From: Blautia sp. An81 | Lineage (GTDB): Bacteria > Bacillota > Clostridia > Lachnospirales > Lachnospiraceae | Direction of reading: 5' to 3' | Assembly: GCF_002161285.1 (NCBI RefSeq) | Contig: NZ_NFHH01000024.1 | Span: forward strand, 1-57,951 | Length of the DNA stretch: 57,951 nt | Part shown: in pieces, positions 51,875 through 57,951 of the stretch | How positions within the stretch are numbered: position 1 is the stretch's first letter | Layout of the letters: the number at the start of each line of letters is the position of its first letter | Position numbers and translations under genes: made by a program | Notes under the pieces: generated by a model | The model's input: only the letters and a program-made list of their open reading frames with translations | What the model was told of the DNA's origin: nothing | Database searches by the model: none

Positions 51875-52022
51875 GGAGCGTCTGCACTAATCAAAGAAAA
51901 GAATATTTGTAGATTTTATTGCTCCATCTGCATCGCTTTGAGCCTATAGTCTCAAAGCTATACTCAACAAACTCGCATAAAATCTATAAATATCCCTGAC
52001 ATATGATTAATGCAGCCGCTCC
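51875..52022. repeat. composite palindromic repeat, family 1, copy C
   Basis: Left arm 51875-51920 and right arm 51977-52022 are inverted copies, each beginning GGAGCGNCTGCANTAATCA and ending TAGATTTTAT. Each arm resembles the first 46 bases of copy B read from its dnaB side. The 56-base centre has its own GCTTTGAG..CTCAAAGC hairpin (51935-51958). It lies between the IS and the end of the gntR-type gene. Confidence 0.78.
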
Positions 52023-52037
52023 TTCTATTCTTCCTCT

Positions 52038-52757
52038 TTAATCACCGACCTGATACTCTATCAGGTCCTCATCGATAATATTGTAATGTTCCCGGATGGC
52101 TTTCATCCCCTCCTGGACGTCATTTTTTTCCAGGCAGTCATAGACTCTCCTATGGCAGGCCAGAAGCCGGTCCCAGTTCTTCTGGGTAATGTGCTGAGTG
52201 TAGTCGCTGATCATGGTCTCAAAAAGTCCTGAAAGAGCTTCGTTTAAGAGAACCAGCAAATGGTTCCCGGAAATCAGGATCAAATGGTCATGAAACTGTT
52301 TATCCAGTTTCACTTTTTCCTGGTCCTGGCACTGGTCGATTCTATCCAGGATCTCTTTCAGCTCTTCTCTGGCCTTTAGGTCCGGATTTTTTACCGCCAG
52401 AAGGAAGGCGCCAATCTCAATAAATCTCCTAAGCTGGCTGATTTCTACATAGTTGCTTTCTTTCATGAAAAGCAGCAGGGAAAACAAACTGCTGAGGCTC
52501 TGGCCAACATGATTCACCAGAAAATTTCCCTGACCCTGGCGGCATTCCAGCAGTCCCATGTTTTCTAAGGTTCTGAGGGCTTCCCGGATAGAATTTCTGC
52601 TCAGCCCTAAAGTTGACATAAGTTCCCTTTCTGACGGAATCTTTCCTCCGAATTTCACGTCTCCCTTTTTCACCAGTTCTTTGATATACTCAATTACCAG
52701 AAAATAAACCTTTTCGTTTTCCCCTGTATTTTCTGCTTTTTCTGTTATTTCATCCAT
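52038..52757 (-). CDS. GntR-family regulator, FadR/FCD type
   Basis: A 239-residue repressor. The winged helix is in about residues 15-85 (GGKIPSERELMSTLGLSRNS, IREALRTLENMGLLE, RQGQGNFLV). The C-terminal FCD domain, all helical, would bind a carboxylic acid with metal help (FHDHLILISGNH; the last His-rich helix VYDCLEKNDVQEGMKAIREH). It is the last gene of lrgA-lrgB-kinase-gntR and a perfect FadR-type operator lies at the operon promoter, so it very likely controls its own operon; lactate, pyruvate or a similar acid is the probable effector. Confidence 0.9.
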   Translation of the reverse strand: MDEITEKAENTGENEKVYFLVIEYIKELVKKGDVKFGGKIPSERELMSTLGLSRNSIREALRTLENMGLLECRQGQGNFLVNHVGQSLSSLFSLLLFMKESNYVEISQLRRFIEIGAFLLAVKNPDLKAREELKEILDRIDQCQDQEKVKLDKQFHDHLILISGNHLLVLLNEALSGLFETMISDYTQHITQKNWDRLLACHRRVYDCLEKNDVQEGMKAIREHYNIIDEDLIEYQVGD

Positions 52758-53340
52758 GTTCTGTAAATCCCCTGCTTTCTAAATATGACAATATGATATC
52801 TGCAGCTTTCTCTGTTCCTGTAACCCCTGCATCCAGACAAAGGTCATAGTCATTAACCTTTCCCCAGTTTCCTCCGGTATAAAACTTATGGAACTGAGCC
52901 CGTTCTTCCTCTACTTTCTCAATAAGTTTCCTGGCTTTATGGGCAGAAACCTTTTCCTGGTTTTCTATCCACTGTATCTTTTTATCCATCCCCGCATAAA
53001 TAAAAATCTTTACACAGGAAGGGTCATCCCGAAAAATATAGCTTCCGCATCGTCCTATGAGAATACAGGGCCGTGAACTGCATATCTCTCTGATCTTCTG
53101 AAAAGGAACCTCTCCTGCTCTGTTTTCGCCCTGCCCCATAGCAATGGCATAAAGCAGGCTGTTTACCGGCTGTTCCTCATAAAAAACCCGTACTTCTTCA
53201 TAATCCTCTCTGCCTTTTTCCATTTCCATAAGCTCTTCTTTTCCATAGAGAGGAATTCCCAGTTTTTGGGCGAGGATCCTTCCTACTTCTTTTCCGCCGC
53301 TTCCATATTGTCTGCCAATGGTAATCATAAAGTCTTTCAT
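52750..53340 (-). CDS. cytidylate kinase-like nucleotide kinase
   Basis: A 196-residue P-loop protein of the 'cytidylate kinase-like' family (MKDFMITIGRQYGSGGKEVG with the P-loop variant GSGGKEVG; later ILIGRCGSYIFRDDPSCVKI and KIQWIENQEKVSAHKARKLI). Members differ from true Cmk and their substrates are mostly unknown. ATG at 53340 is chosen with AAGGAG 8 bases upstream. It overlaps the gntR-type start by 8 bases and lies 27 bases behind lrgB, so it belongs to the lrgAB operon. Confidence 0.85.
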   Translation of the reverse strand: MKDFMITIGRQYGSGGKEVGRILAQKLGIPLYGKEELMEMEKGREDYEEVRVFYEEQPVNSLLYAIAMGQGENRAGEVPFQKIREICSSRPCILIGRCGSYIFRDDPSCVKIFIYAGMDKKIQWIENQEKVSAHKARKLIEKVEEERAQFHKFYTGGNWGKVNDYDLCLDAGVTGTEKAADIILSYLESRGFTEHG

Positions 53341-53367
53341 ACCCATTCTCCTTTTCTCCTGGAAACT

Positions 53368-54063
53368 TTAAACAGGAAGTCCCGCAAATACTGAGGCTCC
53401 AATTACTGTGAGAAGCCCTGCCACTGCAATAGCCAGGCTGCTCATAGCGCCTTCCACCGGACCCATTTCCATAGCCTTGGCAGTTCCAATGGCATGGGAA
53501 GCCGTTCCCAGGGCCAGTCCTTTGGCAATAGGTTCCTGTATCCGGAATACCTTACATACTCCCTCTGCGATCACGTTTCCCAGAATACCGGTAATAATGA
53601 TGACAGCCACGGTGATGGTCACAATGCCTCCCAGTTCCTGGGAAACCCCCATGCCGATAGCTGTTGTAATGGATTTTGGCAGAAGTGTTACATACTGTTC
53701 ATGGTTCAGTCCGAAAAGCCGGGATAATAGATAGACGCTCCCCAGACTTGCCAGAGTTCCGGAAAATATTCCCGCCGCTACAGCTTTTAAATTTTCCTTT
53801 AAAAGGGTAAGCTGTTCATATAGAGGTACCGCCAGACAGACCGTAGCCGGCGTAAGCAGGTAGCTGATATACTGGGCTCCCCCGTTATACTGGTCGTAGT
53901 CTATACGCAGCACTGCCAGAGCCCCCATAACGCAAAGGATCCCGATAAGCAGAGGATTCAACACCGCCAGCTTAAAACGCTTTTTCAAAAGCAGCCCGAT
54001 CTCATAGGCCAGAAAACTTAGTACTGCGCCGAAAAACACCGAATTAGTGAGAAATTCTTCCAT
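53368..54063 (-). CDS. lrgB: LrgB/CidB-family membrane protein
   Basis: A 231-residue polytopic protein with about seven helices and family motifs [40 protein letters not shown] and [20 protein letters not shown], then EGAMSSLAI. LrgAB works as a pair, described as a holin/antiholin-like system and, in several Firmicutes, as a pyruvate (or glycolate) carrier. The start overlaps lrgA by 20 bases. Confidence 0.93.
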   Translation of the reverse strand: MEEFLTNSVFFGAVLSFLAYEIGLLLKKRFKLAVLNPLLIGILCVMGALAVLRIDYDQYNGGAQYISYLLTPATVCLAVPLYEQLTLLKENLKAVAAGIFSGTLASLGSVYLLSRLFGLNHEQYVTLLPKSITTAIGMGVSQELGGIVTITVAVIIITGILGNVIAEGVCKVFRIQEPIAKGLALGTASHAIGTAKAMEMGPVEGAMSSLAIAVAGLLTVIGASVFAGLPV

Positions 54064-54412
54064 TTTTTTTCTCCTTTCCGATCATTCCCTGTGTGACCCT
54101 GCCCGTCACTGCCATTACCAGGATCGTAGTCACAATGGTGATCAGGATCACAGGAAGCCAGACAGGTTGGAGAGCAGACCAGGATTCCATCAGCCCTACT
54201 CCCGCCGGAATAAACATCACCGGCATGATCTCTATCAGAAAAGTTGCTGTCTCCCGAACCTGCCCCAGTTTTAACACACCGGTAATCAAAGCACCCAGCA
54301 TAAGCACCAGGCCATATACACTGGCCGGTACCGGCAGAGGAATCAGCATATGAAGGATTTCTCCAAGAAACGAAATAAATAAAATAATACTGAATTGCTT
54401 TAAAAATTTCAC
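54044..54412 (-). CDS. lrgA: LrgA/CidA-family membrane protein
   Basis: A 122-residue protein with four helices (FLGEILHMLIPLPVPASVYG; LVLMLGALITGVLKLG; TATFLIEIMPVMFIPAGVGL). It is the first gene of the operon. The start is GTG at 54410-54412 behind GAGGAGG. Partner of LrgB. Confidence 0.92.
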   Translation of the reverse strand: MKFLKQFSIILFISFLGEILHMLIPLPVPASVYGLVLMLGALITGVLKLGQVRETATFLIEIMPVMFIPAGVGLMESWSALQPVWLPVILITIVTTILVMAVTGRVTQGMIGKEKKNGRISH

Positions 54413-54429
54413 TTTTTCCTCCTCGTTAG

Positions 54430-54473
54430 TGGTAGTACCAGTCTATTATAGGATTCTCTCCTTTCAAAGTCAA
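54430..54473 (-). promoter_or_regulatory. lrgA operon promoter with FadR-type operator
   Basis: On the minus strand TTGACT (54468-54473) and TATAAT (54445-54450) are 17 bases apart. Immediately after the -10, over the expected start site, lies TGGTACTACCA (54430-54440). It is a perfect 11-base palindrome fitting the FadR-subfamily consensus TNGTNNNACNA. A repressor bound there would block initiation. Confidence 0.88.
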
Positions 54474-54567
54474 TGGGCTCGGGAAAACATAGACATAATT
54501 TCTTCTCTGTGATAGGATACTATCAGAAAAGCCATACGAATTAAAAAACAGAAAGTGGGGTCAAAAT

Positions 54568-55788
54568 ATGACAGTTACAGAACGATTTTTAAAATATATT
54601 GCGGTGGATACTACTTCAGATCCTTCCTCAGATACCTTTCCCAGTACAAGAAGCCAGGAAGCCTTTGCCAAGGCTCTTGCTGAGGAAATGAAGGAAACAG
54701 GACTTGAAAATGTTACTGTAGATTCTTATGGATATGTTTTTGGGACCATTCCCTCTACCATTGAAGATTATCAGGGAAAGATTCTGGGCTTCATTGCTCA
54801 TATGGATACTTCCTGTGCGGAATCCGGCAAAAATATCCGTCCCCGGATTATTAAAAATTATGACGGGAAAGATATTGTATTAAACGAAGAAAAACAGATT
54901 GTTATGAGTCCCCGTGATTTTTCCAATCTGACTCAGTATCAGGGGCAGGATCTCATCGTCACCGACGGCACTACCCTTCTGGGAGGAGATGACAAGGCCG
55001 GGATCGCAGAGATCCTTACCGCTGCCCAATATCTTCTGGCTCATCCGGAAATTCCCCACGGACCTGTCCGGGTAGGGTTTACTCCTGACGAAGAGATCGG
55101 CCAGGGTACGGATCATTTTGATGTAGAAAAATTTGGCGCCGACTTTGCCTATACCATGGACGGCGGCGAATGCGGAGAACTGGAATATGAAAATTTCAAC
55201 GCTGCCGAGGCAGTTGCAGATTTTCATGGCGTCAGCATCCATCCCGGTTCTGCCAAAGGCAAGATGATCAACGCTCTGCGTCTGGCTATGGAATTTGAGT
55301 CCCTTATGCCCTCCGCTCAGCGTCCGGAATGTACCGAAAGCCGTGAAGGATTTATCCATCTGGATGCTCTTCAGGGTTCTGTGGATCATGCCCGGTCAGA
55401 ATATATTATCCGGGATCATGACATGTCTCTTTTCCAGGAGAAAAAGAAGCATATGGAAGATATGTCCAGAATCATGAATATAAAATACGGCTATGAAGCT
55501 GTATCCCTGAAAATTGAGGACTCTTATTTTAACATGAAAGAAAAAATAGAGCCCCATAAATTCCTCATTGACAACGTTTTAAAAGTATACGAAAAACTGG
55601 GAATCCGTCCCCAGATCCAGCCTATCCGGGGAGGAACCGACGGCGCCCAGCTTTCCTTTAAAGGACTTCCCTGCCCCAACCTGGGGACAGGGGACCACAA
55701 CTGCCACGGTCATTTTGAATTTGTCTGTATACAGGCAATGGAAAAATCTGTAGAAGTCATTGTAGAGCTGGTTAAACTGTGGCATTAA
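54568..55788 (+). CDS. pepT: peptidase T (aminotripeptidase)
   Basis: A 406-residue M20 zinc peptidase removing the N-terminal residue of tripeptides in the cytoplasm. Metal and catalytic motifs are GFIAHMDTS (H, D), TLLGGDDKAG (D), VRVGFTPDEEIGQGTDHFD (Glu pair), YTMDGGECGELEYENFNAA, and the C-terminal GTGDHNCHGHFE (His). It starts MTVTERFLKYIAVDTTSD. The ribosome site is modest (GTGGGGTC). Single-gene transcript, divergent from lrgA. Confidence 0.96.
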   Translation: MTVTERFLKYIAVDTTSDPSSDTFPSTRSQEAFAKALAEEMKETGLENVTVDSYGYVFGTIPSTIEDYQGKILGFIAHMDTSCAESGKNIRPRIIKNYDGKDIVLNEEKQIVMSPRDFSNLTQYQGQDLIVTDGTTLLGGDDKAGIAEILTAAQYLLAHPEIPHGPVRVGFTPDEEIGQGTDHFDVEKFGADFAYTMDGGECGELEYENFNAAEAVADFHGVSIHPGSAKGKMINALRLAMEFESLMPSAQRPECTESREGFIHLDALQGSVDHARSEYIIRDHDMSLFQEKKKHMEDMSRIMNIKYGYEAVSLKIEDSYFNMKEKIEPHKFLIDNVLKVYEKLGIRPQIQPIRGGTDGAQLSFKGLPCPNLGTGDHNCHGHFEFVCIQAMEKSVEVIVELVKLWH

Positions 55789-55832
55789 AAAGTTCCATCA
55801 AAAGCGATTACAGCTAACTCTGTATTTTCGTA

Positions 55833-55894
55833 AAAAAACCGTTCATTAAGAGGAATCTGCTGAACTGCAGATTGCCTCTCTGAACGGTTTTTCT
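55833..55894. terminator. bidirectional terminator between pepT and the VanY-like gene
   Basis: AAAAACCGTTCA and TGAACGGTTTTT enclose a further paired AGAGG..AATCTGC / GCAGATT..CCTCT stem, giving a long two-part hairpin with A/T runs on both sides. Confidence 0.92.
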
Positions 55895-57100
55895 CTATTC
55901 CAGAGTCTCCTCTTCGCTGTCACTTTCGATAGCCTGGGAAGAACCTACAGGTTCAGCCCCCAGATACTCTTCCAAAGTAATATCCTGCTCATAGATCTCC
56001 TTGGCGGCTTCTTTTCCCACATACCGGTAATGCCAGGGTTCAAAAATAATTCCTGTAATATCGCTTTTATTCAGAGGATAGCGAAGGATGAACCCATATT
56101 TCCAGGAGTTTTCCATCAGCCACTGCTGGTCCTCGGTCTCCATCTGTTTCTCATCCAGGTTCATATATTCGGAAGATACAATGTCTACTGCGAGACCGAT
56201 CTGATGCTCGCTGGTCCCCGGCACTGCCACTACGGTTCCGGCCTCCACTGCAGCCTCCTCCTGTGAAAGTCCCTCTTCCGCCATTACCCGCTGTATCTTA
56301 TTCTGATAAAGGTATTCCTGAGTATCCCAGGACCGGAATGCCGAACAGATCACCGGATTGCGTCCGGCTGCCTGGGCGTCTGCAAACATATCTTCCAGAT
56401 CTCCCATAATCCTGGCGTCTACCTGATATCCGTTGGCATCAATGGTTTCTGTAGCCACTTCCGGAACATCCTCCTGGGTCATAGGATTTTTGGCGTTTAC
56501 CAGTTTCAGATACCACTGATCCTTTTCGCTTTCATCTGCCAGTTTCAGGCCATTATCTTCTTCCTTCTCTTCTGCCTCCTGGATTTCTTTCTTGGCCTGC
56601 TGCTCTGCATAAGCCTGAGCGGCAGCTTCCTGCTGTTTTGCCTTTATGGCATTGACTGCGCCTGCGATTCCCACAAGCAGCACCAGCAGAAAAATCCCCA
56701 CCCGAAGGTTTCTCTGCCGGACTCTCCTGATATTTCCCCGGTATCTGGGTTTGTATCCTCCAGAGCCAGATCTGTGTTCTGTACTTTTTTCAGATCTCTG
56801 TGTGTATAGAACATCTTCTGGCGCTCTTCTCCTGGGCTTCCTGTTTTCCGATGTCTCTCTCCTATATCCTGTATCTTCCGACGGTCTCCTCCTGTATTCC
56901 GTACCATCTGGCTGTCTCCGTCTGTGTTCCGTACCATCTGGCTGTCTCCGTCTGTGTTCCGTACCTTCCGGCTGTCTCCGCCTGTATTCCGTACCTTCCG
57001 ATGGCCTCCGCCTGCGCTCCCCGCCTTCTGACGGTCTCCGTCTGTGCTGTATACTTTCTCCGGGCCTCTTTCTGTACTCTGTTCCTCTCCCCGATTCCAT
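55895..57100 (-). CDS. VanY-type D-alanyl-D-alanine carboxypeptidase with Arg-rich repeat tail
   Basis: A 401-residue membrane-anchored peptidoglycan peptidase. Residues about 1-130 are cytoplasmic and very basic, including roughly seven near-identical decapeptides (RRRQPDGTEH type). One membrane helix (about 134-150) and an Ala/Gln/Glu linker (KQQEAAAQAYAEQQAKKEIQ) follow. The VanY/M15 catalytic domain has NPVICSAFRSWDTQE, VPGTSEHQIGLAVDIV (zinc His and Asp) and FEPWHYRYVG (Glu and His). It would trim the terminal D-Ala of wall precursors outside the cell. ATG at 57100 has AGGTGGG upstream. Confidence 0.88.
   Translation of the reverse strand: MESGRGTEYRKRPGESIQHRRRPSEGGERRRRPSEGTEYRRRQPEGTEHRRRQPDGTEHRRRQPDGTEYRRRPSEDTGYRRETSENRKPRRRAPEDVLYTQRSEKSTEHRSGSGGYKPRYRGNIRRVRQRNLRVGIFLLVLLVGIAGAVNAIKAKQQEAAAQAYAEQQAKKEIQEAEEKEEDNGLKLADESEKDQWYLKLVNAKNPMTQEDVPEVATETIDANGYQVDARIMGDLEDMFADAQAAGRNPVICSAFRSWDTQEYLYQNKIQRVMAEEGLSQEEAAVEAGTVVAVPGTSEHQIGLAVDIVSSEYMNLDEKQMETEDQQWLMENSWKYGFILRYPLNKSDITGIIFEPWHYRYVGKEAAKEIYEQDITLEEYLGAEPVGSSQAIESDSEEETLE
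56880..57065. repeat. 30-base tandem repeat inside the VanY-like gene
   Basis: About six copies of a 30-base unit (GTACCATCTGGCTGTCTCCG + TCTGTGTTCC, plus strand) lie in tandem; the copies at about 56911-56970 are almost identical. Each unit encodes ten residues, so copy-number change would keep the frame. Confidence 0.88.
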
Positions 57101-57219
57101 ATTTATAATCCCACCTTACCTGTCTGGTATATTCATTTTTCCAAAAAGCTTCCCCGTTAGTATACCACGTTTTTTTCTGTTTTTCTTCTTTTTATTACAT
57201 TTTCATGAATAAAAGATTT

Positions 57220-57732
57220 CTAAAGTCTGTTTTTTCCATTTACAGGTAAGGGCTCTCCTATATTCCAGACGCTTCTGAGGCGGATGCCTTCTGGCCTTCC
57301 CCGCAGGATTTCCACTGTCTTTGTATCACCATTCAGATCAAAGTAGTTGTCCGACAGCACCAGATCCTCCTGGTCGTTGAGAATCTCCACACTTTTCGCA
57401 TAAGTCTCTGCCTTAACCGTAATCTTGTTCTTTTCCACTGTACAGGACAGTTTCGGGTCCTCATACCGGAAATATTTCGGATAAGAAAAAATCACGGTTC
57501 CTTCTGAAATCTGTGTTTCTCCCTCCCAGGCCTGATAGCTGACGTATTCTTCAAACACATGGATATCCGGCAGTTCTTCCTTCTCCAGCCAGACACTGGA
57601 AAGAGGGGGAACCAGGATCTCTTTCTCTTTGCTGTAAAGGATCCGGGCTTTTGCATTGCGCACCTGCCATTTCACTGTCAGTTTTTTCTCGGCCAGCGTT
57701 TCATTTGAAACATTCAGGTGAATGGACTTCAT
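57220..57732 (-). pseudogene. C-terminal fragment of a GH2 beta-mannosidase-type enzyme
   Basis: About 170 residues, MKSIHLNVSNETLAEKKLTV to IRLRSVWNIG near the end, match the closing immunoglobulin-like domains of GH2 beta-mannosidases (SYPKYFRYEDP; LVLSDNYFDLNGDTKTVEIL). The catalytic barrel and sugar-binding domains that should precede it are absent. Upstream the frame runs into sequence that in another frame is a group II intron reverse transcriptase. It is a gene remnant; an open frame back to 57798 adds 22 unrelated residues. Confidence 0.8.
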
Positions 57733-57736
57733 CCCA

Positions 57737-57838
57737 ACGGTATGGAAACTTGCTTGGGAATGTTTCCCACTGATTACTAATCCACCAATCAAGTTCATTT
57801 AGCACGATATTGGAAAGCAGCGGCGATAAAATACCGCC
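57737..57838 (-). pseudogene. fragment of a group II intron reverse transcriptase/maturase
   Basis: 34 codons read GGILSPLLSNIVLNELDWWI and then SNQWETFPSKFPYR, the well-conserved RT segment that follows the PQ of 'PQGG' in group II intron-encoded proteins. It is cut at both sides: no RT sequence precedes 57838, and it stops at the GH2 fragment. Confidence 0.8.
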
Positions 57839-57855
57839 TTATGACGAGATAGATG

Positions 57856-57921
57856 TTATGCCGAGATACGTCCAGTATTCTTAAGATTTATCAGTATTTT
57901 TACTTTCTGAACTCGGCATAA
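57856..57921. repeat. inverted repeat at the right edge of the window
   Basis: TTATGCCGAG (57856-57865) and CTCGGCATAA (57912-57921) are perfect 10-base inverted copies 46 bases apart, and AGTATT-like motifs recur inside. They may be the end of a mobile element or a terminator; no gene is seen in 57839-57951. Confidence 0.6.
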
Positions 57922-57951
57922 TACTTCTCTATTTTAAGGAATTTAAGAACT

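Noticed and set aside
56880-57065. CRISPR array
   Set aside because: The repeats are directly adjacent with no spacers and encode in-frame decapeptides, so this is a minisatellite.
56646-57212. Plus-strand 188-codon frame opposite the VanY-like gene
   Set aside because: A shadow of the 30-base repeat on the other strand; Leu/Cys/Ser repeats without a ribosome site.

Overview
The window reads as chromosomal DNA from a spore-forming, low-to-mid GC member of the Firmicutes (Clostridia), most probably Lachnospiraceae. The reasons are the strong AGGAGG-type ribosome sites, T-box and TPP leaders, the sporulation genes (yabP, yabQ, a spoIIE-like phosphatase, a CotS-like protein, cwlD), an archaeal-type ProRS, a clostridial ferredoxin and MecA. 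Family placement is inferred from protein resemblance only; species is not assigned.

Layout. (1) 0.2-5.8 kb: DtxR-type regulator, a DivIVA-like coiled coil, a frameshifted DUF975 membrane protein, tRNA-Arg, an unusual ABC-class ATPase, a DegV protein and a TetR regulator. (2) 5.8-8.2 kb: tRNA-Tyr and a GH13 amylase/neopullulanase. (3) 8.5-23.4 kb, almost all on the minus strand: hup-rqcP-yabP-yabQ-divIC-spoIIE-tilS-hpt-ftsH, in the classical Bacillus order, preceded by a CotS-like gene, the T-box-controlled proS-cca pair, a dCMP deaminase, upp, rpiB, the threonylcarbamoyl-AMP synthase and cwlD. (4) 23.6-29.5 kb: a maltose/oligosaccharide unit with two permeases, a binding lipoprotein, an alpha-glucosidase and a LacI regulator, but no ATPase gene. 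(5) 29.7-36.8 kb: a second DivIVA-like protein, a GH18 protein with SH3-like region, mecA, DUF1858, a 56-residue 2[4Fe-4S] ferredoxin, a MerR regulator and thiC behind a TPP riboswitch. (6) 36.9-42.5 kb: dnaB, rplI, gdpP, and rpsF-ssb-rpsR with a leader. (7) 42.5-48.3 kb: sirtuin, class B sortase, zinc-ribbon membrane protein, initiator tRNA-Met, AraC regulator and a second alpha-glucosidase.

(8) 48.4-52.0 kb is the accessory patch. It holds a Ser/Asp-rich lipoprotein, a DUF5348 protein, a probable type I toxin-antitoxin locus (29-residue membrane peptide with a convergent antisense RNA), an ISAs1-type transposase remnant, a complete IS1634/IS4-type insertion sequence, and a composite palindromic repeat. 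(9) 52.0-57.1 kb: an operon lrgA-lrgB-nucleotide-kinase-like-gntR whose promoter carries a perfect FadR-type operator, then pepT and a VanY-like carboxypeptidase with an Arg-rich 10-residue repeat tail. (10) 57.2-57.95 kb is a recombination scar: the C-terminal end of a GH2 beta-mannosidase abuts a piece of a group II intron reverse transcriptase and an inverted repeat.

The most interesting items are two families of dispersed palindromic intergenic repeats (one with copies near 6.0, 36.9 and 51.9 kb; another near 19.6, 34.6 and 41.0 kb), the toxin-antitoxin locus with a shared 5' motif in both RNAs, the self-regulated lrgAB-kinase operon, and a SpoIIE that has lost the multi-pass membrane domain. 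Gene calls were made by eye from translations; no database search was run.
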